DNA of 64,000 nt from Ascidiaceihabitans donghaensis (GTDB lineage: Bacteria > Pseudomonadota > Alphaproteobacteria > Rhodobacterales > Rhodobacteraceae), in the NCBI RefSeq assembly GCF_900302465.1, contig NZ_OMOR01000001.1, forward strand, positions 620,001 through 684,000. Direction: 5' to 3'. Position numbers and translations under genes: made by a program. The notes beneath the pieces are model-generated. The model made no database searches. It was not told the DNA's origin and saw only the letters and a program-made list of their open reading frames with translations. Positions 25,930 through 35,538 of the stretch are shown in pieces (the first letter of the stretch is position 1; each line of letters opens with the position of its first letter).

Positions 25930-28900
25930 TGCTCAAAGAGCGTAAAGCGCAAATCAGAACACTCGCGAACCTGCGCAACGAAATCACGTTGGTGCCATAT
26001 TCCGGTGTGCAAATGCTGGATTTCGGGTTTGATCTGAACAAGCTTGATATTCGTCCTTTGCGCTACATTGAACGTGTGACGCGTGAACAGGATGATGAAA
26101 ACATCCTGACGCTGTTTCCTTTGTCGGGTGACGATACGCGGGACGCTGATGTGTTGGACGCGCGGCGTGACGACGACGACGAATATTCTGTACGCACGGT
26201 CGCAGCCCTTGAACCGTTTTTGGAAAAATGGGTGCCTGTGCCGTTTTTACGCGTCAAAAGCCAGCGCGGCCCGGCTGGTGAATTGCAATATGATCCTGGC
26301 CCCTCAAGCTGGGCGCGGATGCGTACGGTTGAACTGGCTGAGCCTGATCCCGAAACCGGCCACACGCACCGTATTCAGATCGCACTTGATACATCTTTGA
26401 TCGACGCGCAGCAGGACACCAACTATGTGGTGCCTGAAACCTCGGACGCCGAAAAGGCCCGCGATTTCAAACTGGTGTCGGAACCCAATGACATGCGGTG
26501 GTTCCTGCGCCGCCCTGAAACGGACGAAGATGGCAATGTGCTGGACCACCAGCGCTGGGTGTCGGATTGGCTGAAAGAGCTGTTTTTGACCTTCAAACGC
26601 GCCGAACGCCCCGGTCGCCGTTTTGCCGAAGAAGATCTGCCGCATCGTTTTGAACACTGGGCGCGGTATTTGACCTATCTGAATTTGGTTCAGGTCGCAG
26701 TCAGCCCGCCCCAAGTCCGGTTTGCCAACACAGTCAGCGAACGCGATGCCGTCACGCCTGTGAACGTGGATCTGGTGCTGGACGTGGGCAACAGCCGCAC
26801 CTGTGGCATCTTGATTGAACAATTCCCCGGTGAGACACGCGTGGATCTGGCGCGGTCTTTCCCGCTTGAGATTCGGGACCTTAGCCGCCCTGAATTCTAT
26901 TATTCCGGCCTCTTTCCCAGCCGTGTTGAATTTGCCGATTTGCGCTTTGGCGATGATCGCTACGCCAGCCGCTCTGGCCGACGCAATGCGTTCATGTGGC
27001 CCAGTTTTGTGCGCATTGGCCCCGAAGCCGTGCGTCTTGTGCAGGGCGAGGAAGGCACCGAAACGATTTCCGGCCTGTCGTCGCCCAAACGCTACCTATG
27101 GGACAGCGTTGCGGTGCAACAAGACTGGCGTTTTCACAACCACATGGACCCCAACAACCTGCCGAAAGCCGTGCGGTCCGCCATGCGCCACCTCAACGAA
27201 GCGGGCGATGTGATGAAGCAGGTCCGCTACGAGGAAGAACAACGCCTGCGCAAACGCGGTGACACACCAAGCACCCCTGCGATCCGCCCCCGCTTTTCGC
27301 GGTCGTCGCTTTTCGGGTTTATGATGGGCGAAATCATTGCCCATGCGCTGATCCAGATCAACGATCCTGCGTCGCGGTCCCGTCGTGCGCAATCCGATCT
27401 GCCACGCCGTCTGAACCGCATCATCCTAAGCCTGCCCACGGCCACCCCAATCAAGGAACAGGCCATCATTCGATCACGCACCCAAGGGGCTTTGGGGCTG
27501 ATCTGGCAGCAGCTTGGGCTGGACAAGGCGCAGCGTCCCTATTCCATCAAACCTGATGTGACGGTGGATTGGGATGAAGCATCTTGCACACAACTTGTCT
27601 ATCTTTACAGCGAGTTGACCCAAAAGTTTGACGGGCGCATCGACACCTTCCTGACGTTGAAAGGGCAACCGCGCCCCGGCCCTTCGGGGGCGGAAGAACC
27701 ATCGCTCAGGCTTGCCAGTATCGATGTGGGCGGCGGCACAACCGATTTGATGATCACCACGTATCGCAGCGAAGCCAACCGCGTGTTGCATCCCGAACAG
27801 ACATTCCGCGAAGGCTTTCGAGTGGCGGGGGATGATCTTATCCAAAGGGTTGTCAGTGCCATTGTGATCCCGCGCATTCAGGAAAGCATCGAAGCTGCGG
27901 GCGGTGTGTATGTTGCTGAAAAGCTGCGCGAGTTGTTTGGTGGCGACATTGGCGGACAAGACCAGCAAGCGGTGCAACGTCGTCGACAGTTTTCGCTGCG
28001 GGTGTTGATGCCTTTGGCGGAAGCCACACTGGCGCATTGCGAAACCTCAGAAGAATTTGACCGCTTTGAATTGCCTGTGGCCCGTATTCTCGGCCTGCCG
28101 GAACCGGTTGAAGCAGACGAAGACGACGCCGCACAGGATGCCCCGCACGACGCTCAATCTAACGAAGGCGCCGCGCAAATCGGAACTGAAATTCTGTCTT
28201 ACGTGGAAACCGCCGCTAAATCACTTGGGGCGCATGATTGGAAATTGGCTGATCTGGTGCTGACCACATCGCGCGAAGATGTGGACGCAATCAGCCGCGA
28301 GGTGTTCCAGCGCGTCCTTGGCAATATGTGCGAGGTCATCGACCATCTGGGCGTTGACGTGGTGCTTTTGACGGGACGGCCATCGCGATTGCCTGCGATT
28401 CGGTCCATCGTCGAAGAAATGTTGGTCGTGCCGCCGCACCGCCTGATTTCCATGCACAACTACAAGACGGGGCGGTGGTACCCGTTCCGCGATCCTGTTT
28501 CGCAGAAAATAGGCGACCCGAAATCTACTGTGGCTGTGGGCGGGATGCTGATTGCATTGTCCGAAAACCGCATCCCGAACTTCAAAGTGACCACGGGCGC
28601 GTTCCAGATGCGATCGACCGCGCGCTTCGTAGGCGAAATGGACATCAACGGGCAAATTCCGGATGAACGTATCCTGTTTTCTGATGTTGATCTGGATGCG
28701 GGCGGACAGGCCAGCGATACCGCGCAGGTGAACTTGTATTCGCCTGTCTACATCGGGTCGCGTCAGCTTCCGCTTGAACGCTGGACCACCACCCCGTTGT
28801 TCCGCATGGATTTTGCCGACACCGGAAACCAGTCGCGGCCTTTGCCCATCAAAGTCGAATTGCGTAAGACGGACTTTGACGACAGTGATGGTGAGACCAG

Positions 28901-29063
28901 CGAAGACAAACTGCGCCGCGAATCCATGCGTGAAGCCTTTGAAATTGATCAGGTCGAAGACGGAGAGGGCGGGGCGATGAAATCCGGCGACGTGATCTTG
29001 AAGCTTCACACGCTTGGGTTTGAAGACGAATACTGGATCGACACCGGCGTGTTCCAGGTGTGA
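25929..29063 (+). CDS. srfB: SrfB-family protein, actin/Hsp70-like ATPase fold
   Basis: A 1044-residue cytosolic protein of the 'virulence factor SrfB' family. The ASKHA nucleotide-binding motifs are visible: phosphate-1 loop DVGNSRTCGI at 285-294, phosphate-2 loop DVGGGTTD starting at D599, and an adenosine-type motif LTGRPSRLP near 814-822. The first 280 residues and an acidic insert near 730 are specific to this family. SrfB was described next to srfA and srfC in Salmonella; molecular function is unknown. The ATG at 25929 overlaps the previous stop (ATGA). ATP-driven assembly or chaperone-like activity is an inference from the fold. Confidence 0.85.
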   Translation: MLKERKAQIRTLANLRNEITLVPYSGVQMLDFGFDLNKLDIRPLRYIERVTREQDDENILTLFPLSGDDTRDADVLDARRDDDDEYSVRTVAALEPFLEKWVPVPFLRVKSQRGPAGELQYDPGPSSWARMRTVELAEPDPETGHTHRIQIALDTSLIDAQQDTNYVVPETSDAEKARDFKLVSEPNDMRWFLRRPETDEDGNVLDHQRWVSDWLKELFLTFKRAERPGRRFAEEDLPHRFEHWARYLTYLNLVQVAVSPPQVRFANTVSERDAVTPVNVDLVLDVGNSRTCGILIEQFPGETRVDLARSFPLEIRDLSRPEFYYSGLFPSRVEFADLRFGDDRYASRSGRRNAFMWPSFVRIGPEAVRLVQGEEGTETISGLSSPKRYLWDSVAVQQDWRFHNHMDPNNLPKAVRSAMRHLNEAGDVMKQVRYEEEQRLRKRGDTPSTPAIRPRFSRSSLFGFMMGEIIAHALIQINDPASRSRRAQSDLPRRLNRIILSLPTATPIKEQAIIRSRTQGALGLIWQQLGLDKAQRPYSIKPDVTVDWDEASCTQLVYLYSELTQKFDGRIDTFLTLKGQPRPGPSGAEEPSLRLASIDVGGGTTDLMITTYRSEANRVLHPEQTFREGFRVAGDDLIQRVVSAIVIPRIQESIEAAGGVYVAEKLRELFGGDIGGQDQQAVQRRRQFSLRVLMPLAEATLAHCETSEEFDRFELPVARILGLPEPVEADEDDAAQDAPHDAQSNEGAAQIGTEILSYVETAAKSLGAHDWKLADLVLTTSREDVDAISREVFQRVLGNMCEVIDHLGVDVVLLTGRPSRLPAIRSIVEEMLVVPPHRLISMHNYKTGRWYPFRDPVSQKIGDPKSTVAVGGMLIALSENRIPNFKVTTGAFQMRSTARFVGEMDINGQIPDERILFSDVDLDAGGQASDTAQVNLYSPVYIGSRQLPLERWTTTPLFRMDFADTGNQSRPLPIKVELRKTDFDDSDGETSEDKLRRESMREAFEIDQVEDGEGGAMKSGDVILKLHTLGFEDEYWIDTGVFQV

Positions 29064-29078
29064 TGAAAGGGAAATGAC

Positions 29079-31799
29079 ATGAGCCAACAAGACGCCCTTT
29101 CGACCCGATGCACTGACGTTGCGCGGCTTTCGCGTGCAGCACTCGATTGGATCAACGATCCCGAAAACGCCCAGACCGTAGAAGGGCGCACTGCCCATCT
29201 GCCCAAAGTTTTGCGCAAATCTGCCCGTCGCGCAGAACGTCTGGGACGCGCGGCCCAAACCAAGATGAGCGTCAGCGTGTTTGGCCCGTCGCAAGCCGGC
29301 AAGTCCTTTTTGGTGTCGGTGCTGGCGCGTCCAAACGAAGGCCGTTTGGTCGCTGATTTCAACGGCCCCGGCGGCAAGCTGGACTACATCAGCCAAGTCA
29401 ACCCGGCAGGCGACGGCGAATCCACCGGCCTTGTCACCCGCTTCACCATGAGCCGTGCACCCACGCCTGACGGCTTTCCCATCCAGCTGAACCTGCTGAC
29501 CGAAGCTGATATCGCCCGCACGCTAATCAACAGCTTTTATGAAGACGGGGACCTGTCCGAAGAACCGCCCAGTCCAGACCAGTTGGCCGCGCATTTTGCG
29601 GCGCATACCCCCAAAGCCCAAAGCACGGATGTGGGGGGGCTGGATTATGAAGAGGTCTTTGAAATCGCGGATTACGTCCAGAAATGGATCAGCAAATCCG
29701 CTTATGCCTTTAACTTGGGCGGTTTCTGGGATGAAGCCGCGGAATTGGCGCCGCGCATGACACCCGAAGATCGCGGGCAATTCTTGTCGATCCTATGGGG
29801 CGGATATGCGCCGTTGACGGATTTGTATATCAAGCTTGCGAAGGCGTTGGCGACCATCAACCACGCCGAGGTCATCTACGCAGGGCTCGATTCCCTGCAG
29901 CCGCGCGAAACCTCGATTATTGATGTGAATACGCTGGGTGGGCTGTTTGGTCCGGAAGGCGAGGATATGCTGGATATCCAGACGGCCGCGGGCAAAAACG
30001 GCAAACTGAACCGTGCCATTGTCACGGCTTTGGCGGCGGAATTGGTGTTTCCCATGGAGGAGCAACCTTCGCCCTTCTTCGGCGAGACAGACTTGCTGGA
30101 CTTTCCGGGGGCACGCAACCGCTTTGAAGCGCCGCTGTCCGTGACATTGCGCAATCCCGAAGAGGCCGTGACCAACATGCTGTTGCGCGGCAAAGTGGCC
30201 TATTTGTTTGACCGCTACGTGTCCAACCAAGAAATCACATCAATGCTTTTGTGTGTGCCGGACAGCAACATGGAAACGCTAAGTCTGCCGGGGCTTGTCG
30301 AACAATGGATCGACCTGACGCATGGCAGCACCCCGGCTGAGCGGGCGCAAAACGACTGCATTTTGTTTTTCGTGATGACCAAGTTCGACAAGCATCTGGG
30401 TGAAAGCGCGTCGGGCGGCAATGAAAGCGAACGGTTTGAGAGGCGGATGGATGCGTCCTTGCTGAAAGGGTTTGGCAAGTTGACGGAATCGTGGGTTCAT
30501 AAGTGGACCGACAGCCAAGCGTTCCAGAACTGCTATTGGTTGCGTAACCCGAACTACTTTGTCGAAGGGTTGATCGAATACGACGATCAAGAACGCGAAA
30601 CGGCCATTCGCGCCGAAAAGCTTGCGCGGGTTGCGGAACTGAAAGCCGGTTGTTTGCAAACGCCATCGGTACAGACGCATTTCAAGCAGCCTGAACGGGC
30701 ATGGGATGCGGCACTGACCCTGAACGACGGTGGCGTTGGCTATCTGATCGAAGAACTGACCAAAGTGTGCAAACCCGAAAGCAAGCTGCGCCAGATCACC
30801 ACGCAAATCGACGCGCTGGCTGGCAAAGTCCATCAAGAACTGGCGCAATTCTATGTGTCGGACGATGTGGAAAAGCGGATTGAAGAAAAACGACTGGCCG
30901 CAGCAGAAATAATCGACGGGTTGGAAATGACCCTTTCGCATCACCGCTTTGGTGCGTTTTTGAACGCGCTGTCAGTGGATCAGGACGCGGTACAAGACCG
31001 CATTTCGCGCGTACCGTCTTCCATTCGGATCACAAACGCCGTGACCAGCGAAGCACCTAAACCGGCCATGGCGGCTGCGGCGCCAGCGGCCACGCGTCCG
31101 GGTGCTCCGGTGCGCCCCGGTGCCCCTGCACGACCGGGTGCACCTTTGCGTCCCGGTGCCCCCGCGCGGCCATCACCTGCGCCAACTTTGGATGCGGGTG
31201 ACACAACAAAAGCGCCACCTGCCGCACAGTCTATTCGCACCATGACCCCCGAAGCCTTTCAAGCCGACACCGCGATTGCCGTTTGGATGGAAGGGCTTGC
31301 ACGGTTCCGCGAAGACGATGAAAAACTGGCTGTCTTCCAATTGAACGAAGAAACGGCAGGCAATCTGGTGAATGAGATGGTGCATGGCTTTAGCCGTGTG
31401 GATGTCCGCGATGGGATCATGGGCATGCTGACAGGGATTTCTTATGGGCTGACAGTGGACAAGCAGGCCCCCTCTGCCGCTATTGTGTGTTCGGAACGGA
31501 TCAATAATTTTGTCACGATGCTTGGCGCACGCGATATGCTGAACGGGAAGGGTTTGGTGATCGACCTGGGCAATGGTGAAAGCCGTCCCGCGTTCGAGCG
31601 CCGCAAAGGGGCGGACAGCGCAGACAGCTTGCCTGCAGTGCCAAGGGCCTCTGCTGCAGATGCTTGGACCGACTGGGTGTTTGCGTTGGATTCACTATTC
31701 GTGGAAAACGCCAAAGACGGAGACGCAGGTACCGTAAACATCGAACAGAACATCCGCTTGGGTGGCGTTCTGTCAGAGCTTTCGCCAAATGTGGGATAA
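29079..31799 (+). CDS. srfC: SrfC-family P-loop GTPase
   Basis: A 906-residue protein of the SrfC family with all GTPase signature motifs: G1 GPSQAGKS at 69-76, a switch threonine in GESTGLVTRF near 112, G3 DFPG at 341-344 and G4 TKFD at 434-437. This spacing, with a long insert between G1 and G3 and long helical C-terminal parts, is dynamin-like. A linker at about 670-705 carries tandem RPGAP repeats. Large dynamin-like GTPases often act on membranes; that role is inferred. It lies 15 bases downstream of srfB. A small C-terminal domain follows the repeat linker. Confidence 0.85.
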   Translation: MSQQDALSTRCTDVARLSRAALDWINDPENAQTVEGRTAHLPKVLRKSARRAERLGRAAQTKMSVSVFGPSQAGKSFLVSVLARPNEGRLVADFNGPGGKLDYISQVNPAGDGESTGLVTRFTMSRAPTPDGFPIQLNLLTEADIARTLINSFYEDGDLSEEPPSPDQLAAHFAAHTPKAQSTDVGGLDYEEVFEIADYVQKWISKSAYAFNLGGFWDEAAELAPRMTPEDRGQFLSILWGGYAPLTDLYIKLAKALATINHAEVIYAGLDSLQPRETSIIDVNTLGGLFGPEGEDMLDIQTAAGKNGKLNRAIVTALAAELVFPMEEQPSPFFGETDLLDFPGARNRFEAPLSVTLRNPEEAVTNMLLRGKVAYLFDRYVSNQEITSMLLCVPDSNMETLSLPGLVEQWIDLTHGSTPAERAQNDCILFFVMTKFDKHLGESASGGNESERFERRMDASLLKGFGKLTESWVHKWTDSQAFQNCYWLRNPNYFVEGLIEYDDQERETAIRAEKLARVAELKAGCLQTPSVQTHFKQPERAWDAALTLNDGGVGYLIEELTKVCKPESKLRQITTQIDALAGKVHQELAQFYVSDDVEKRIEEKRLAAAEIIDGLEMTLSHHRFGAFLNALSVDQDAVQDRISRVPSSIRITNAVTSEAPKPAMAAAAPAATRPGAPVRPGAPARPGAPLRPGAPARPSPAPTLDAGDTTKAPPAAQSIRTMTPEAFQADTAIAVWMEGLARFREDDEKLAVFQLNEETAGNLVNEMVHGFSRVDVRDGIMGMLTGISYGLTVDKQAPSAAIVCSERINNFVTMLGARDMLNGKGLVIDLGNGESRPAFERRKGADSADSLPAVPRASAADAWTDWVFALDSLFVENAKDGDAGTVNIEQNIRLGGVLSELSPNVG

Positions 31800-31802
31800 G
31801 AC

Positions 31803-32858
31803 GTGGTAGTAGACATCAGACCAGACCCGAAGCACCCGCGTGGCGGCTTTGCGGAAATCACGATCGAAGGGGCAACCGCCGCCAGCGATCCAGTGGGTGT
31901 CGCCGTCTACAACAGCTACCAGCAAAAGTGGTTGGGGCCGGAAGGCTGGCAGCCCAACCGTGCTGAACTGCCAGCACGTGGAGCGACCCAAGACGGGGGT
32001 GCGCTGCGGCTGATTGTTGGGCCGGACATCGTCAATCAGTTGGAAGAAGACACGCCTGTTCGCATTGAAGTCGGCGGCGTCGGGTTTGATACGTATTGGC
32101 CTGACGATATCAACGCCGGCCCGGATGAGGCTGTGGTTGGGGATATTGGCGGAACCGGTGCCACGCCCTTGGCTAAAAAGCCAATGGTTGTAGTGGCTGA
32201 ACCTGATCCAGTCCCCGAAGAAGTGATGCCCGATCCGTCGGATGGTCTGGAAGAAGAGATTGCCCCAGACGCGCTTGAAGATGACGCTGGCGACTATGAG
32301 GATTGGGAAGACGAAGAAGAGGAACGCCGCCCACGTTGGCGTTTGTTGTTGATCCTTCTGGCGCTTCTTGCTGTTGCGGCAATCGTCGCCAATTATTTGT
32401 TGTTTGGTATGGAAGACGCGGCACAGCCTGAAGAACCGGCGCCTGCCCCTGCGCCCGAAACATCGCGCGCCGCAGTTGCGGATGGATGTGATGTGGGGGC
32501 TTTGGCCAGCATGCAATCCCAAGGGTTTACCGCCATGGCCGACAAGCTGCGCAGCTGTGGCAGTGCCGTGTCACCCGATGGCGCGTTGGGCCTGGTGGAA
32601 CAAGGGGCTGCGGCCAATGATGCCGATGCGTTGAACCTGTTTGGCGCACTTTACGATATCGGTGTGACCGAAAAAGAGATCGAAGGCACCATCGGGCTGA
32701 CCTTCGCAGATGATCCCGCCCGTGCGGCGGATTATTACGCCCGCGCCATCAATGCAGGATCGACACAGGCGCAATCACGTTTGCAAGCTGTGTGTCGCCG
32801 TCTTTTGCTAAAAACCGACACGCTGTCTGCAAGTGCGCGTGAAGATCACTGCCAGTAA
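31803..32858 (+). CDS. Bitopic acidic protein with periplasmic Sel1/TPR-like tail (SrfA position)
   Basis: A 351-residue protein starting at GTG 31803, 3 bases after the srfC stop. The cytosolic N-domain (about 1-100) is beta-rich. A very acidic stretch (about 150-176, EDDAGDYEDWEDEEEE) directly precedes a basic RPRWR and a membrane helix (about 178-202). The periplasmic part has cysteines (GCDVG, LRSCG, AVCRR, DHCQ) and an AADYYARAINAGSTQAQSRL segment typical of Sel1/TPR repeats. I do not recognise the N-domain and cannot say whether it corresponds to Salmonella SrfA. Position suggests it links SrfB/SrfC to the envelope. Confidence 0.72.
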   Translation: MVVDIRPDPKHPRGGFAEITIEGATAASDPVGVAVYNSYQQKWLGPEGWQPNRAELPARGATQDGGALRLIVGPDIVNQLEEDTPVRIEVGGVGFDTYWPDDINAGPDEAVVGDIGGTGATPLAKKPMVVVAEPDPVPEEVMPDPSDGLEEEIAPDALEDDAGDYEDWEDEEEERRPRWRLLLILLALLAVAAIVANYLLFGMEDAAQPEEPAPAPAPETSRAAVADGCDVGALASMQSQGFTAMADKLRSCGSAVSPDGALGLVEQGAAANDADALNLFGALYDIGVTEKEIEGTIGLTFADDPARAADYYARAINAGSTQAQSRLQAVCRRLLLKTDTLSASAREDHCQ

Positions 32859-32874
32859 CCAAGGAACTCTGCCC

Positions 32875-34800
32875 ATGTTATCCGCGCTGCCACACCGCCT
32901 GACCGCCACTGTTGCGATGATCTTGATGCTGGGCACCAGTGTCATGGCGCAGGACCGCAAGCCGCTGACGCTTGAGGGCACGACATCCATTTACGAACGG
33001 GTTCTGACCCGTCCCGGCATCATGCAGCACAGTGCACCTGAAGGGCCTGCAACAGACACGTACCCTGCGTTTCAGCCGCTTTATGTTTTTGCCCGCAATG
33101 GCGACTGGATCGAAGTCGGGCCCAGCCCAAATGCCTCCCCCGAAGGCTGGGTGCGCGAACCGGGCACCGTGCAGTGGAAGCAAAACATCGTGGGCGCCTT
33201 CACAAATGCGGCGGGGCGTAGCCGTCAGTTGTTGTTTGATACGCAGCCGGATCTGGAATGGCTGATGAACCACGAGGCGCTGCGCGACGTCCAAGAACGT
33301 CTGGTGGCCGAAGCGTCGGCGGGCCTGACAGGGGGCGAACGTGGTGTGGTTTCGGTGGAACCTGCCGAATTCGTCAATATCCGTGATGATCTGTATCTGA
33401 TGCCGATTTTGGACTTCACAGAGGCGCTGCACCCGCTGACCTACGATGAAATCCTCATGATGCAGGTGGCTTCGGTACCAAAACAAGCGCCCAAAAACGC
33501 ACAAACCCTGACCACAGACAACGCCGCTTTTGATGTGGGGATCGTATTTGTTCTGGATACCACGCAGTCGATGGAAAACTATATTTCGCTGACCCAACGT
33601 GTGCTGCAAAACACCGTGCGCCAGATTGAAGGAACTGAAATCGGCAAACTGGTGAACTTTGGCGTGATTGGTTTTCGCGACAACATCGAAGCTGTGCCTG
33701 AACTGGAATATCGCACCGAAACATTGATCGGATTGGAGAGACGTCGGGATCAAACACCGGTGCTGGCAGCCATTGGGCAAGCCACAAACGTGGCGCGGGC
33801 CAATTCGCCGGGGTTCAACGAAGACAGCCTTGCTGGCGTTGAGGATGCCATTGACCAGATTGATTGGGAACAGGCCAAAGGCGACGGCGACAAGATCGAC
33901 GCGCGCTATGTGATCCTTGTGACCGATGCTGGACCAAAAGACCCCCGTGACCCCAATTCACGCTCAGAAATTGGCACGGTCGAGCTGCAAAAAGATGCTG
34001 AAGGCCGCAACATCGTGGTCATGACATTGCACCTGAAAACACCCAACGGGGCTGGCAATCACGCTTACGCTGCCAGCCGGTATCGCGAATTGTCGCGTTT
34101 TGCGGGACAGGAATTTTATTTCCCTATCGAAGGCGGATCAGAGCCTGCCTTTGAAGGGGTTGTGACGCGGCTTGTCACCGCTTTGACAGACCACGTGCGC
34201 CTTGTGCGTGGCGAAGACACCGTTCTGAACAACGAGGAAGCAGGCGACAAGCTGGTGGAATTGGGCCGTGCTATGCAACTGGCATGGTTGGGTGAGCAAA
34301 AAGGCACCCAAGCGCCCGATGTCATCAAGGGCTGGGTGTCAAACCGCGCGGTTGAGGCCCCGAACCGCTTGGCGATTGAACCGCGACTTCTGGTAACAAA
34401 GAACGAAATGGCCAGCATGGCGGACTTTCTTGATAATATGGTGCGCATCGGTGAAACGGCGCAGTCCTCCGAACAATCCATCGACTTTTTCGGACAGGTG
34501 CGCGGGTTGATTGCGGATATGGCGCAAAACCCTGATCTGTTGGTGAACGCGAATGCGGATACTCTGGGCGGCGCTTTGGAGTTTCTGGACCGCTTGCCTT
34601 ATCAAAGTCAGGTTTTGGGTATGTCTGAACAGCGGTGGGCCGAAAGCGCCATGATGCGCCGCAGCTTGATTGACGGGATGCGCCAAAAACTGGTGCAGTA
34701 TCGCAAGTGGCTGTTCGACAGCTCTGTGTGGACGCCGTTGTTTGACGGAGCCCCTGACGGAGAGCATGTGTTTGCGATGCCCTTTGATGTGCTGCCCTGA
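32875..34800 (+). CDS. Periplasmic SH3-like and vWA-domain protein (PpkA C-terminus-like)
   Basis: A 641-residue exported protein. A signal peptide (residues 1-25, ending VMAQ) is followed by an SH3-like region (about 30-110, PLYVFARNGDWIEVGPS, GWVREPG) and a von Willebrand factor A domain (about 220-420) with the metal site DTTQS at 228-232 and a LVTDAG segment. The vWA resembles the periplasmic part of the T6SS kinase PpkA, but there is no kinase domain here or in any neighbouring gene. The start at 32875 has AAGGA 9 bases upstream; the longer reading overlaps the previous gene. It is followed after 3 bases by the ABC ATPase. Confidence 0.8.
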   Translation: MLSALPHRLTATVAMILMLGTSVMAQDRKPLTLEGTTSIYERVLTRPGIMQHSAPEGPATDTYPAFQPLYVFARNGDWIEVGPSPNASPEGWVREPGTVQWKQNIVGAFTNAAGRSRQLLFDTQPDLEWLMNHEALRDVQERLVAEASAGLTGGERGVVSVEPAEFVNIRDDLYLMPILDFTEALHPLTYDEILMMQVASVPKQAPKNAQTLTTDNAAFDVGIVFVLDTTQSMENYISLTQRVLQNTVRQIEGTEIGKLVNFGVIGFRDNIEAVPELEYRTETLIGLERRRDQTPVLAAIGQATNVARANSPGFNEDSLAGVEDAIDQIDWEQAKGDGDKIDARYVILVTDAGPKDPRDPNSRSEIGTVELQKDAEGRNIVVMTLHLKTPNGAGNHAYAASRYRELSRFAGQEFYFPIEGGSEPAFEGVVTRLVTALTDHVRLVRGEDTVLNNEEAGDKLVELGRAMQLAWLGEQKGTQAPDVIKGWVSNRAVEAPNRLAIEPRLLVTKNEMASMADFLDNMVRIGETAQSSEQSIDFFGQVRGLIADMAQNPDLLVNANADTLGGALEFLDRLPYQSQVLGMSEQRWAESAMMRRSLIDGMRQKLVQYRKWLFDSSVWTPLFDGAPDGEHVFAMPFDVLP

Positions 34801-34803
34801 TCC

Positions 34804-35538
34804 ATGCCTGCACGTCTGATCCTGAAAGGCGTTGAAGTCAGCTTGGCAGACCGCGAACGCCGCTTCACCTTATCGGTGCCGGACCTGTCGATCGGGGCAG
34901 GCGAAGCCGTGGGGCTGACGGGACCAAGTGGCACTGGCAAGACGTTGTTGCTTGAACTGTTGGGCCTGTTGCGCCGCCCCAGTGCTGTGACGGCGTTTGG
35001 AATATCTTCGGATACGCGAACCCTTGATCTGGCGTCGGTTTGGACGCCGGGTGCGCAATCCCCTGCGCAGGTTCGCGCGGATATGTTTGGCTTTGTCCCC
35101 CAAAGCGGCGGGCTGCTGCCGTTTTTGTCTGTGACAGAAAACATTCATTTGGCGCAAAGCATTTCAGGGCGTGAAGATGCTGCATGGCAGGACCATCTGG
35201 TGGGCCAGTTGGGGCTGGGGGATGTGCGCCAGTTGCGCCCCGGATCGCTGTCTATCGGACAACGCCAACGTGTTGCCATCGCGCGTGCCTTGGCCCACAG
35301 GCCTGCGTTTGTGATTGCGGATGAACCAACGGCCGCTCTTGATCCGGGGGCTGCAAGCACCGCTATGGGCTTGTTGATAGATGTGGCTGCGACAGGCGGG
35401 GCGGGGGTCATAATCTCGTCTCATGATCTGGCCCTTCTGGACCAATTCCCGATGCGCCGTGTGGCCCTGGAACTGGTCAGCGCACCCGGCGCTGCAGAGG
35501 CGCGCAGCCAGTTGATGCACCAAGAGGCCCTTGCATGA
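34804..35538 (+). CDS. ABC transporter ATPase, LolD/TagT-like
   Basis: A 244-residue single-domain ABC ATPase: Walker A GPSGTGKT at 40-47, signature LSIGQRQRVAIARAL, Walker B FVIADEPTAALD. Architecture and pairing with an FtsX-like permease (next gene, overlapping by 4 bases) place it in the MacB/LolD mechanotransmission group. With the SUMF1-like and vWA proteins this matches the TagT/TagS pair of T6SS-associated signalling; that assignment is inferred from context. Confidence 0.82.
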   Translation: MPARLILKGVEVSLADRERRFTLSVPDLSIGAGEAVGLTGPSGTGKTLLLELLGLLRRPSAVTAFGISSDTRTLDLASVWTPGAQSPAQVRADMFGFVPQSGGLLPFLSVTENIHLAQSISGREDAAWQDHLVGQLGLGDVRQLRPGSLSIGQRQRVAIARALAHRPAFVIADEPTAALDPGAASTAMGLLIDVAATGGAGVIISSHDLALLDQFPMRRVALELVSAPGAAEARSQLMHQEALA

